The notes under the pieces are model-generated. The model searched no databases. It was not told where the DNA came from and saw only the letters and a list, made by a program, of their open reading frames with translations. The translations under genes were made by a program, and so were the position numbers. This document shows, in pieces, positions 14,337 through 22,059 of a DNA stretch of 22,085 bases; the first letter of the stretch is position 1, and each line of letters opens with the position of its first letter. Origin of the DNA: JBGOTP01 sp041476545. Its GTDB lineage: Bacteria; Acidobacteriota; Vicinamibacteria; Vicinamibacterales; CAVVIG01. The stretch lies in assembly GCA_041476545.1 (NCBI GenBank), contig JBGOTP010000037.1, positions 1 to 22,085 on the forward strand, given 5' to 3'.

Positions 14337-17300
14337 TCACTTCGGTGACACGAACGTGCGACGGTCGGCCAGGTAGTAGTGCACCGCCGGCGTGATGACG
14401 AGCGACAGGATCATCGACGCGAGGATCCCGCCAATGACGGCAATGGCGAGCGGCTGCAGCATTTGTGAGCCCGCTCCAAGCGCGAGGGCGAGCGGGATCA
14501 TGCCGGCGACCGTCGCGAGCGCGGTCATCATGATTGGACGCAGCCGGCGCTCGCCGGCGCGGACCATGCTCTCCTCCGGCGACAACCCCTCGGCCCGGTA
14601 ACGTTGATCGGCATCGAGCAGCAGGATGCCGTTCTTGGCGACGATCCCAATCACCATGATCACGCCCATGAACGACGACAGGTTGAACGTGGTTCTGGTC
14701 AGGAGCAGCGCGACGAACACGCCGGAGGTCGACAGAATCGCGGACGCCACGACGGCCACCGGCGCCGCGAATCCCCCGAACTCGAACAGCAGCACGATGA
14801 AGACCAGCAGGATCGCCAGGATGAGCACGATCAGGAGATCGTGGAACGACTGCTGCTGTTCTTCGTAGGCTCCGCCGTACGCCACACGAATCGTCGACGG
14901 CAGATGGAGGTCGGCGATCGCGCGCTGCGCGGCGGCCACGCCGGTTCCCAGATCGACGCCTTCGAGTCTCGCGGTGACGGTCACGTCGCGCTGCAGGTTT
15001 TCCCGGCGCACCTCGGTCTGGCCGGGGATGTCGTTCACCTTCGCGAGCGATCCCAGCGTCGCCGTCCGGCCGCTCGAGCTCACGAGCAGCGTGTTCTTGA
15101 TGGCGTCGACCGACGCGCGCGTGGATGCCGGAAAGCGAACGCGGATCGTGTACGCCCGATCGTTCATCACGACCGGCGTCGGCGCCGGTTCTCCCTGCAT
15201 GATGGCGCTCGCGTCGACTTCGACTTCCTGCGCCGTGAAACCCGCTCGCGCCGCCACGGCCGGCTCCACCGTGAACATCGTGGCCGGCCCGCTGATCGTG
15301 TTCTCGATCCCATCGAGCACGTCGACGACGCCTGGGATCTTCTTGATCGCGTCGCCCACGCGTGGTGCCCACTTCTCGAGAAGCGCCGGATCCTCAGAGA
15401 ACAATTTGATCGCGATCGGCTCGGGTGCGCTCGTGAGGTCCCCGATCATGTCCTGCAACAGTTGCACGAATTCGACATCGAGCGTCGGCTCGCGGGTCTT
15501 GATCTTCTCTCGCACGTCGCTGACGACCGCGTCTGACGATCGGCTCCGATCGCGCTTGAGTTTGACGGCGATGTCGCCCCGGTTCGCCTCGGTGACGGTC
15601 GCCAGTCCGAGTTCGAGTCCTGTGCGTCTCGACGTGCTCTCAACTTCCGGCGTCGCTCGGAGAATCTGTTCGACTTCCGTAATCACCCGATTCGTCTCGG
15701 CGAGTGAGGCTCCCGCAGGCGTCAGGTAGTCGACGATGAATCCGCCTTCGTCCATGGCCGGCAGCAGATCCGAACCGAGATTCGCGTACGCGAAGTAGGC
15801 CCCGACCATCACCAGCACGCTGGCCGCCACGAGCATGATCGGCCGCTTCAGCGTGCCGCGAAGAACACGTTCGTACACGGCCATCACCCGCGGCGGCACG
15901 CCGCTGTGATCGGTGGTGTCTTTCGATGCTCGCTTCCGGATGAAGTAGTGGCTGAGCGTCGGCGTCCACGTAAGCGCCAGTGCCAGCGAGGTCAGCAGCG
16001 CCGTCGCGACGGTCATCGCGAGCGCCCGGAAGAAAGTGCCGGTCACGCCCGTGATCGAGATGAGCGGCAGAAACACCACGATCGGCGTAATCGTCGAACC
16101 GATGAGAGGCACGCGGATCTCCACGAGCGCGCTCTGGATCGCATCCGCGCGCGACTGCCCCGCGTCCCTGTGCATCACGATGTTCTCGACGACAACGATC
16201 GCATCGTCGATGACCAGGCCGACGGCCGCCGCGAGGCCGCCGAGCGTCATCAGGTTGAAGCTCTCGCCCATCACGCGGAGCGCAATGAACGTGACGGCGA
16301 GCGTGGCGGGTATCACGAGGCCGGCGACGAGCGACGTCCCCCAGTCGCGGAGGAACAGCACCATGATGAGCGACGCCAGGACGAGGCCGAGAAGCACGGC
16401 GTCGCGGACGCTCGTGATCGAATCGTTGACGATTTCGGACTGGTCGTAGAACGGCTGAAGGTCTACCCCTTTGGGCAGCTCCTTCCGGATGCGCTCGACT
16501 TCATCGTGAACGGCGTCGGCGACCGCCACCGTATTGCCGTCCGGTTGTCGAAAGACGTTGACGAGCACCGCCGGCTTGGCGTTCGCCGTGACAATCGTGT
16601 ACACCGGCTTGACCGATGGCGCGACGGTCGCGATGTCGCCAACGCGTACGGGCGTGCCCGCCTGAGTGGTCTTGACGACGATGTTGGCGATGTCCTCCGG
16701 CGTGTGCGCCTGACCGCTGACGAGACTGAGCACAAGCTGGTGATTGCTCTCGAAGAGGCCGGGCGAATCGATCATGTTGCTCTGACCGATCGCCTCGAGA
16801 ATCGCCGGTACGGTGATGGACGTCTGCAGGAGCTTCGCGGGGTCGGGTCGCACCTCGAACTCCGGCTCCTCCCCGCCCTGCACGACGACCGTCGAGACGC
16901 CCTCGGTGCGATTCAACCGCGGCTTCAGATCGTAGGTTGCCAGTTCCCATAGCTTGGTCTGCGGGATGGTGGCGGACGTGAGGCTGTACCCCATGATTGG
17001 GAACGCCGCGAACGTCAGACGATTGGCGGTCACGCTCGCGGTCGGCGGCAGCGTCGACCGGACGCGCGCCAGCGCAGCGTTGACACGTTCCAGCGTCTGA
17101 AACATGTCGACCTTCCATGAGAAGAACAGATCGATTTCCGCGGAGCCGCGGCTCGTAATCGACCACACGCGCTGCAGCCCCTGCACGGTGTTGACCGCTT
17201 CCTCGATCGGCCGCGTGACGATCACGAGCATCTGGTCGATCGGTGCGACGCCGTTGTCGACACCGATGACGATGCGAGGGAAGTCCGTTTCCGGGAAGAC

Positions 17301-17402
17301 GGCAACCGGAATCGTCAACGCGAGGTAGAGGCCGGCGGCGACGAGCGTGAGGATGACGAAGATAATCGGCTTGCCGTGACGGGCAGTCCAGTGCTCGCGC
17401 AT
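14337..17402 (-). CDS. RND efflux pump inner-membrane permease
   Basis: The 1021-residue product is a full-length RND transporter: first helix in KPIIFVILTLVAAGLYLALT, porter domains, then a block of helices with the proton-relay pair Asp399-Asp400 in GLVIDDAIVVVEN, a repeat of this layout in the second half, and a final helix bundle ending near HYYLADRR. The aspartate pair matches the hydrophobe/amphiphile (AcrB/Mex) proton relay. The periplasmic loops look like the broad acidobacterial-type family rather than AcrB itself, and I see no methionine-rich metal path, but the substrate cannot be read from sequence. It forms a tripartite pump with the adaptor (upstream, TAATG overlap) and the TolC-like protein. 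Regulation is not visible; no regulator gene is adjacent. Confidence 0.95.
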   Translation of the reverse strand: MREHWTARHGKPIIFVILTLVAAGLYLALTIPVAVFPETDFPRIVIGVDNGVAPIDQMLVIVTRPIEEAVNTVQGLQRVWSITSRGSAEIDLFFSWKVDMFQTLERVNAALARVRSTLPPTASVTANRLTFAAFPIMGYSLTSATIPQTKLWELATYDLKPRLNRTEGVSTVVVQGGEEPEFEVRPDPAKLLQTSITVPAILEAIGQSNMIDSPGLFESNHQLVLSLVSGQAHTPEDIANIVVKTTQAGTPVRVGDIATVAPSVKPVYTIVTANAKPAVLVNVFRQPDGNTVAVADAVHDEVERIRKELPKGVDLQPFYDQSEIVNDSITSVRDAVLLGLVLASLIMVLFLRDWGTSLVAGLVIPATLAVTFIALRVMGESFNLMTLGGLAAAVGLVIDDAIVVVENIVMHRDAGQSRADAIQSALVEIRVPLIGSTITPIVVFLPLISITGVTGTFFRALAMTVATALLTSLALALTWTPTLSHYFIRKRASKDTTDHSGVPPRVMAVYERVLRGTLKRPIMLVAASVLVMVGAYFAYANLGSDLLPAMDEGGFIVDYLTPAGASLAETNRVITEVEQILRATPEVESTSRRTGLELGLATVTEANRGDIAVKLKRDRSRSSDAVVSDVREKIKTREPTLDVEFVQLLQDMIGDLTSAPEPIAIKLFSEDPALLEKWAPRVGDAIKKIPGVVDVLDGIENTISGPATMFTVEPAVAARAGFTAQEVEVDASAIMQGEPAPTPVVMNDRAYTIRVRFPASTRASVDAIKNTLLVSSSGRTATLGSLAKVNDIPGQTEVRRENLQRDVTVTARLEGVDLGTGVAAAQRAIADLHLPSTIRVAYGGAYEEQQQSFHDLLIVLILAILLVFIVLLFEFGGFAAPVAVVASAILSTSGVFVALLLTRTTFNLSSFMGVIMVIGIVAKNGILLLDADQRYRAEGLSPEESMVRAGERRLRPIMMTALATVAGMIPLALALGAGSQMLQPLAIAVIGGILASMILSLVITPAVHYYLADRRTFVSPK

Positions 17403-18673
17403 TACTTGTCTTTGGCCTTGTCCGCGGTGTCGCCCTTGTCGACCGGCCGAACTTTCGCCCCGTCGTCCAGACCAAGACCGCCGACGGTGATCACCTGGTC
17501 GCCGGCAGCGACTCCAGTCAGGACCTGCACTTTGTCGGCCTCGCGTGCGCCCACTTCGATCGGCTTGGCATGGGCGACCGCCTTCGCGTCCACGACCATC
17601 ACCTGCATTCCCCCCTCAGCACTCGGCAGCACGGCTTCGGGTGGGATGAGCATCGCGTTCTTGATCGTGCCGGCGACGATGGTGACGTGCACGGCGCTGC
17701 CCGCGCGCAGTCGCTCACCAGGGTTGGCAGCCTGCACCCACACTTGAACCGTGGTGCTGTTCGGATCGACCGCGGGACTGACCACCGTGACCTTGCCGGA
17801 CACCGGCTCGCCTCCGTCGGACGGGACAATGGTGGCCTCGTTGCCCACCTTCAGGTTCTTCGTCTGTTCCTGCGGGAGGTTGATGTGCGCGACGACCGAG
17901 GACATGTCCATCACAGTCAGGAGCGGCGCGCCCGCGTTCGCCATCTCACCGGGATAGACCGAGCGATCCGTGATGACACCGGTGATCGGGCTCGTGATCT
18001 CCGAGTAGGTGAGCTGGGCGGCCGCGGCGTCGTAGTGACCTCGTGCCGCCTGGACTTGGGCTTCGGCGACCTTGACCATTTCCTCCCGGCCGACATTCTG
18101 CAAGGACCTCAGGTGCTGCTGCGTGGTGTCGGACAGACTCTTCGCCTGCGCATACGCCACTTGCGCCTCGTCCACCTGCTTGCGGGGCAGAGCCCCCTGC
18201 GCAAGCAACTGCTGACGGCTCTCGACCAGCTTCTGCGCGGCGTCGAGCGATGCTTTGGCCGCCTCCGTGTCGGCCTGCGCCTTCTGCATTTCCTCGGGCA
18301 CCGTGCCGGTGGCCGTCACCCGGAGGTTGGACTCCGCCTGCCCTAACTGTCCTTTGCTCTCCGCGGCAGCGGCGGCGAGATCGCTGTTTTCGAGCACGGC
18401 CAGGAGTTGTCCCTGTTTGACGTGATCGCCGCGATTCACCAGAAAGCGCCGAACCGGCGCACTGACCTTCGGCATGATGCTGGCCTGGTCGTGCGGATAC
18501 AGCACGGCGTCGGCCGTGACCAGAATGCGGATGGAGCCCTCGGTGGCCGCCGCCACCTGAACGGGCACGATCGGCTCGGGTTCCTTCTCGTCTTTACTGG
18601 AACACGCGCTGGAACACGCGATGACCGGGATGAGTAGCATCGGGACAAGACAGCGCTGAAAAATGGTCCGCAT
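17402..18673 (-). CDS. RND adaptor (membrane fusion) lipoprotein
   Basis: The 423-residue product starts with a lipoprotein signal, VPMLLIPVIACSSACSS, with the acylated cysteine at one of the two closely spaced cysteines. Then follow a biotinyl-lipoyl-like half (APVRRFLVNRGDHVKQGQLLAVLENSDL), a long coiled-coil hairpin rich in Ala, Gln and Glu (about residues 105-215), the second half of the lipoyl domain (ITSPITGVITDRSVYPGEM), a beta-barrel and a membrane-proximal domain. It links the RND permease to the TolC-like channel in the periplasm. The stop overlaps the permease ATG, and it starts just after the TolC-like stop, so all three are one operon. The C-terminus is a Lys/Asp-rich tail (DKGDTADKAKDK). 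Confidence 0.94.
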   Translation of the reverse strand: MRTIFQRCLVPMLLIPVIACSSACSSKDEKEPEPIVPVQVAAATEGSIRILVTADAVLYPHDQASIMPKVSAPVRRFLVNRGDHVKQGQLLAVLENSDLAAAAAESKGQLGQAESNLRVTATGTVPEEMQKAQADTEAAKASLDAAQKLVESRQQLLAQGALPRKQVDEAQVAYAQAKSLSDTTQQHLRSLQNVGREEMVKVAEAQVQAARGHYDAAAAQLTYSEITSPITGVITDRSVYPGEMANAGAPLLTVMDMSSVVAHINLPQEQTKNLKVGNEATIVPSDGGEPVSGKVTVVSPAVDPNSTTVQVWVQAANPGERLRAGSAVHVTIVAGTIKNAMLIPPEAVLPSAEGGMQVMVVDAKAVAHAKPIEVGAREADKVQVLTGVAAGDQVITVGGLGLDDGAKVRPVDKGDTADKAKDK

Positions 18674-18676
18674 GAT

Positions 18677-20014
18677 TTATAGAGTCCCGGTCAGAGTTTG
18701 AAGGGCCGCCAGCGCGACGCGGTATCGCACGAGGCCATCGTCGTAGGCATTCCGCGCTTGGAGGAGCGTGGTTTGGGCGTCCACGACTTCGAGGACCGTC
18801 ACCTCGCCAGCCTGGTACCGAAGGACCGTGAGGCGCAGGCTCTCGGTTGCCAGATCGAGTGATGTCCGGAGTGATGCGACCTGAGAGGCTGCCGTTTGAG
18901 CTTCCGCATAGAACGTGCGCTGGTTCGCCAAAAGCTGCCGCTGCGTGAGCGTGAGATCCGCTTTCGCCTGCTGGATTCGCAATTCGGCCTGGCGAACCTT
19001 GCTCTGGGCGGCGCCCCAGGTGAAGAGGGGCACCGACATCTGGATTTGCGCAACCGATCCGAGGAGGCGCTGATCGTCCGGGTTGTGAATCGCAAACTGA
19101 TTGGCGTTGATCCCGTAGAAGTAGTCGAAGGACAGGTCGGGCAGCAGCCCACTGCGCGCCGTCGACAGGCCGAATGTCTCCTGCTGCACCGCCGCTTGTG
19201 CGGCACGCACGTCGGGATTGCCTGTGGCCGCCGCGGCGGTGATGGCGCTAAGCGGCGGCAGGGCAGGAGCATCCTGCAAGTCGCCCACGATCACCACATC
19301 GTCGCGGAAGTCCGGGTAGATGAGCACCGATAGCGCGAGACGGTTCTTCAGGACGTTGAGATCGGCCTCGCCCGCATCGCGCTCCCGCTCCCCGACCTGG
19401 ATTTGCGCCTTGATCACGTCGGAATGCGCCACCTCTCCCGCCTGCTCCTGTCGTTGGGTGATGACGAGAAACTGTCTGGCCTCGGCGAGATTCTGCTGAG
19501 CGCTGGCAGCTTTGCGGATGGCCGCCGCAAGCCCGTAGTAGTTCTGCACGACCGTGGCGACGATGCCTCTGGCCGCGACATCGGCCCTTGCTCGCGCGAG
19601 GGTAGATGCCGCAGACGCGCTGCGGTACTCCGCCCACTTGCCTGGCGAGTAGACTTCGCCATGAACGTTCGCCCAGAAGTTGTACTCGTTGGGGCCGTTG
19701 TTCGCGATAAAGACACCCGACGGCGTGCCGTTCGGCTGCGTGCGGATGTACTGGCCAAATCCGTTGACCGATGGAAGGAGCGCCGCGCGCGTCTGTGTCA
19801 CGTCTTCTGCGGCGAGCTGCGAAGCCGTGACCGCCGATCGGTTTGCCTGGCTGTTGGCGCGAGCCAGTGCGAGCGCCGCTTCCAGGGTGAGGGGCGCCCC
19901 GGGTTGCGGCGCTGCCTGCGGCGCTTGTCCAGCCGCCGCCGCGGCACATGACGCCACGAGAAGGAAGAAGAGCACTGGGGCTCTGAGGCCGAGCGGTCGC
20001 ACGAAGCCGTCCAT
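18677..20014 (-). CDS. TolC-family outer-membrane efflux protein
   Basis: The 445-residue product has a signal peptide (ending about SCAAAAAGQ) and two copies of the outer-membrane efflux protein repeat: one from LTLEAALALARANSQ, with the long helix ARQFLVITQRQEQAGEVAHSD, and one from ITAAAATGNPDVRAAQAAV, with a matching helix RLTVLRYQAGEVTVLEVVDA. The repeated Y/RQxAGEV motif at each helix end is typical. It would form the trimeric exit duct for the RND pump encoded next. The ATG at 20014 opens the longest co-directional run in the window, and the 260-base spacer upstream probably holds the operon promoter, although no good -10/-35 pair is visible. Confidence 0.94.
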   Translation of the reverse strand: MDGFVRPLGLRAPVLFFLLVASCAAAAAGQAPQAAPQPGAPLTLEAALALARANSQANRSAVTASQLAAEDVTQTRAALLPSVNGFGQYIRTQPNGTPSGVFIANNGPNEYNFWANVHGEVYSPGKWAEYRSASAASTLARARADVAARGIVATVVQNYYGLAAAIRKAASAQQNLAEARQFLVITQRQEQAGEVAHSDVIKAQIQVGERERDAGEADLNVLKNRLALSVLIYPDFRDDVVIVGDLQDAPALPPLSAITAAAATGNPDVRAAQAAVQQETFGLSTARSGLLPDLSFDYFYGINANQFAIHNPDDQRLLGSVAQIQMSVPLFTWGAAQSKVRQAELRIQQAKADLTLTQRQLLANQRTFYAEAQTAASQVASLRTSLDLATESLRLTVLRYQAGEVTVLEVVDAQTTLLQARNAYDDGLVRYRVALAALQTLTGTL

Positions 20015-20181
20015 GGTTAGCTCGAGGCCGATGCTAGTGCCCCTCGTCCGTTCTGTCCATCCGGCAGACGACGTACTAAGGGCACGTGGCGGTCAGGGCT
20101 GAGGGTCCGGCGATGAGCGCAAACAGGAGGAAAGACCTGCGCCCGCCCGCAATGTGCGGCGGCTGCAGGTCCCTGGGGAGA

Positions 20182-20199
20182 ATGTCGACAATGTCAACA
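20182..20199. repeat. Two tandem 9-mers upstream of the efflux operon
   Basis: ATGTCGACA followed directly by ATGTCAACA. The first unit contains the 8-bp palindrome TGTCGACA; the second, read on the minus strand, contains TTGACA, a perfect -35 hexamer, though no matching -10 lies 16-18 bases downstream. It lies about 170 bases before the TolC-like start, so an operator function is possible but unproven. The rest of 20015-20274 shows nothing I can assign. Confidence 0.35.
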
Positions 20200-20274
20200 G
20201 CGTCGGGACGAGTGGGTGGCACCCGGCTAGCGTAGTGCCAATCGACCCGAGGAATCCAGATTGATGCGAGCGCT

Positions 20275-20664
20275 TCAGGCGCTCTGGCGGCCCGAGGCGT
20301 TTCGTTGAAAGTCCTTCACGATGCCTCGGGATTGTGAGGCGCCTGCTTCAGCCGCGACCGGCTCTTCGCCAGACGTCCCGGGCGCCGACGCGTCGGCCTC
20401 GAAGAGCGACTCGAGGTCGTCGAAGGTCAGGCCGGAGCTATCAATGTCGGTCGGCTTCGGCTGGGATGTCGCGGCCAGCTCCGCACGAGCCATGCCCTGA
20501 ATTGGTGCATGAGCCGATGCTTGAGCGACCGTCAGGTGTTCTGCGGCCCAGCGAAGAACGCGTGCGCGCGCGTTCTCGTCCGGCAGTCCGGACAGAACCT
20601 GGACGACCTGGCGCATCGCCTCAAGCTCGCGCTCGACGCGACCGGTATCAGTTCTCTGTTCCAT
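20275..20664 (-). CDS. Small acidic protein of unknown function
   Basis: The 129-residue product begins MEQRTDTGRVERELEAMRQV, followed by VLSGLPDENARARVLRWAAE, a two-helix segment of a kind (L.PE.R.RVLRW) seen in many small bacterial proteins of unknown role. The middle is Pro/Ser-rich with an acidic DIDSSGLTFDDLESLFEAD stretch, and the C-terminus is basic. No enzyme motif is visible. The ATG at 20664 overlaps the stop of the zinc-ribbon gene (TAATG), so the two are translationally coupled and probably work together. The frame is open further upstream, but that part is the zinc-ribbon gene read in another frame. Low-complexity middle and acidic patch suggest a protein-binding linker; this is inference. 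Confidence 0.7.
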   Translation of the reverse strand: MEQRTDTGRVERELEAMRQVVQVLSGLPDENARARVLRWAAEHLTVAQASAHAPIQGMARAELAATSQPKPTDIDSSGLTFDDLESLFEADASAPGTSGEEPVAAEAGASQSRGIVKDFQRNASGRQSA

Positions 20665-20873
20665 TAGTTGGCCGCCTCTGCACCCGCGTGATTGAGGGTC
20701 TGTGCCAGGACCTCGTTGACAACCGGCGACCGCTCCCCGCACGAGTGGCATCGAACGACGATGGCGCCGGTGTCGTTCGATTTGGCCACGATTTCTGTCC
20801 GGTGACTGCCGCACTTGGGGCACGTGGGGGGGCGCTCCTGCGCCGCGTGGCGCGCGCGATCCTGATGAACCAT
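20664..20873 (-). CDS. Zinc-ribbon protein
   Basis: The product (69 residues from ATG 20873; 91 if GTG 20939 is used) has a four-cysteine zinc ribbon, CPKCGSHRTE and CHSCGERS, separated by 21 residues with a beta-rich IVAKSNDTGAIVVRC segment, similar to ribbons in transcription and RNA-processing factors. I prefer ATG 20873 because the residues before it are Arg-rich and featureless and because two stem-forming inverted repeats (20902-20917 and 20874-20894) lie just before it and would then form a leader. No ribosome binding site is seen for any candidate start. It is coupled to the acidic protein by a TAATG overlap. Function unknown. Confidence 0.65.
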   Translation of the reverse strand: MVHQDRARHAAQERPPTCPKCGSHRTEIVAKSNDTGAIVVRCHSCGERSPVVNEVLAQTLNHAGAEAAN

Positions 20874-20894
20874 ATTGCGACAAATGGTCGCAAT
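20874..20894. promoter_or_regulatory. Perfect palindrome beside the zinc-ribbon start
   Basis: ATTGCGAC at 20874-20881 and GTCGCAAT at 20887-20894 form a perfect 8-bp inverted repeat around a 5-base spacer. It ends directly against the ATG at 20873 (minus strand). As DNA it has the size of a dimeric repressor operator; as RNA it would form a stem at the start codon. A second, 5-bp stem, CCACG/CGTGG, lies upstream at 20902-20917. Confidence 0.5.
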
Positions 20895-20979
20895 GCGGAG
20901 GCCACGCCTCGTCGTGGGGCAAACCATTTCTATTGCCACAGTTAGGCGTTTTTCGCCGATCCCGCTGGTTCAGACGCGA

Positions 20980-20996
20980 TGTGCCTGATTGGCACA
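20980..20996. promoter_or_regulatory. Palindrome TGTGCC-N5-GGCACA in the promoter region
   Basis: A perfect 6-bp inverted repeat around 5 bases lies about 100 bases upstream of the preferred zinc-ribbon start and downstream of an AT-rich TATTTGAT (minus strand, about 21012-21005) that could be part of a promoter. Operator-like by shape only. Confidence 0.3.
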
Positions 20997-21037
20997 CGAC
21001 CGATCAAATAGGTAATCGGGGTTGCACGTGCGCGAAA

Positions 21038-21061
21038 TGTCCTGGTGTCCTGATGTCCTGA
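21038..21061. repeat. Three tandem 8-mers after the ABC ATPase gene
   Basis: TGTCCTGG, TGTCCTGA and TGTCCTGA follow one another without gaps, 6 bases beyond the stop of the ATPase gene. Nearby, 21011-21021 reads GGTAATCGGGG, also found (as complement) in the repeat at 1356-1391. Confidence 0.65.
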
Positions 21062-21066
21062 TGTTT

Positions 21067-21930
21067 TTACCAGGGGGGGAGCGTCATGAACAGGAACTCC
21101 TGCAGGTAGGCGTCCCGCGAGGCCAGCAGCTCGGCCCCGCTCCCTTCGAAGTAGATCCGGCCTTCGTGGAGCACCATGAACCTGGCGTGCTCGGCCTTCG
21201 TCCCGCTGGTCTCCAGGATCTGCAGATGTCCGTCCGTGTTCGTGGCCTCGTGCGTGGCCACGTAGAACGCGTCCCGGATCTGGTGGGTCACCAGGATGGA
21301 CGTGACATGTTCCAGGTCGCGCAGCTTGACGACTTCGTCGTCGACCGTTGTCGCGGTGAGGGGATCCAGCCCCGTCGTCGGGTCGTCGAAGAGCAGGAGA
21401 TTCGGTCTGGCGGCCATCGCGCGGGCGATCGCGACGCGACGGCGCTGGCCGCCGGACAGCTCAGAAGGCATCCGGTCGATGTAGTCGCCGAGCCCGATGA
21501 ATCCCAGGACTTCCGCAACGCGGCCGCGGACCTGGTCGGTCGGCAGGTCGGTTTCCTCATACAGCCGATACCCGACGTTCTCATTCACCGTCAGCGAATC
21601 GAACAGCGCGGTCTCCTGGAACAGCATGCCGATGTCCGCCCGCACGCCCAGCAGATTGTGCTCGGACATGCGATCGACACGCTGGCCATTGACGAGGATC
21701 GCGCCGGCGTCGGGGCGAAGCAGTCCGAGGATGAGCTTGAGCATGACGGACTTGCCCGCGCCGCTCGCGCCGAGCACGATTCTCATGCTTCCCTTCGGGA
21801 CGCTGAAACTGATATCGCGGAGGACGACGTGTTCGTCGAAGGCGAACGACACCTTGTCGAACAGAACGGCCGGTGCGACCGGGTGCGCCGCCGACGTCAG
21901 CGCGCTGAGTGGTGCTGTCCCCTGTTCCAT
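21067..21930 (-). CDS. Mla-type ABC transporter ATPase with atypical Walker B
   Basis: The 287-residue product is an ABC ATPase of the MlaF/Ttg2A kind, used in lipid transport between the membranes. Seen are Walker A GASGAGKS (residues 54-61), Q-loop GMLFQETALFDSLTV, signature SELSGGQRRR (158-162 LSGGQ), Walker B LLLFDDPTTGLDP and the switch histidine in LVTHQIRD (His216). The residue after the Walker B aspartate, normally the catalytic Glu, is Asp183 (codons GAC GAC). The ETALFDSLTV and NENVGY segments fit the Mla branch. No permease (MlaE) or MlaD gene lies in the window, so it is either at the edge of an Mla locus or alone. A Pro/Ala-rich N-terminal extension of about 20 residues is poorly conserved; the real start could be later. 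Confidence 0.9.
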   Translation of the reverse strand: MEQGTAPLSALTSAAHPVAPAVLFDKVSFAFDEHVVLRDISFSVPKGSMRIVLGASGAGKSVMLKLILGLLRPDAGAILVNGQRVDRMSEHNLLGVRADIGMLFQETALFDSLTVNENVGYRLYEETDLPTDQVRGRVAEVLGFIGLGDYIDRMPSELSGGQRRRVAIARAMAARPNLLLFDDPTTGLDPLTATTVDDEVVKLRDLEHVTSILVTHQIRDAFYVATHEATNTDGHLQILETSGTKAEHARFMVLHEGRIYFEGSGAELLASRDAYLQEFLFMTLPPW

Positions 21931-21942
21931 GCGGTCGTCATT

Positions 21943-22059
21943 CTATCGTGAGGACGGGAAAACATATTCACAACGAGAAGGAGGGCCCGGGGTTTGGAGA
22001 TGGGCGGCGACGACCTGGCGCGCCCACGCCCAATTGAGAAAATCGATCAGCACATCCAT
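21943..22059 (-). CDS. Short ORF at right edge, possible gene remnant
   Basis: ATG at 22059 opens 38 codons beginning MDVLIDFLNWAWAR and ending in a TAG at 21943-21945. The first 14 residues resemble the start of a small membrane protein family (MD..LDFLNWAWARHHN), but after Arg14 the sequence shows no hydrophobic segment, as if the rest had been lost. It could equally be chance, since no clear ribosome binding site is present. A plus-strand frame with GGAGG in front (ATG near 22013) also runs off the edge; I do not choose between them. Confidence 0.2.
   Translation of the reverse strand: MDVLIDFLNWAWARQVVAAHLQTPGPPSRCEYVFPSSR

Noticed and set aside
14323..15372. Upstream extension of the YVTN frame by 350 codons
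   Set aside because: It is the RND permease gene in another frame; the signal peptide and AAAGGAG place the real start at 14322.
20980..21000. Sigma-54 promoter around TTGGCAC
   Set aside because: The TTGGCAC half resembles the -24 element, but no GC-containing -12 element (TTGC) is found at the required spacing.
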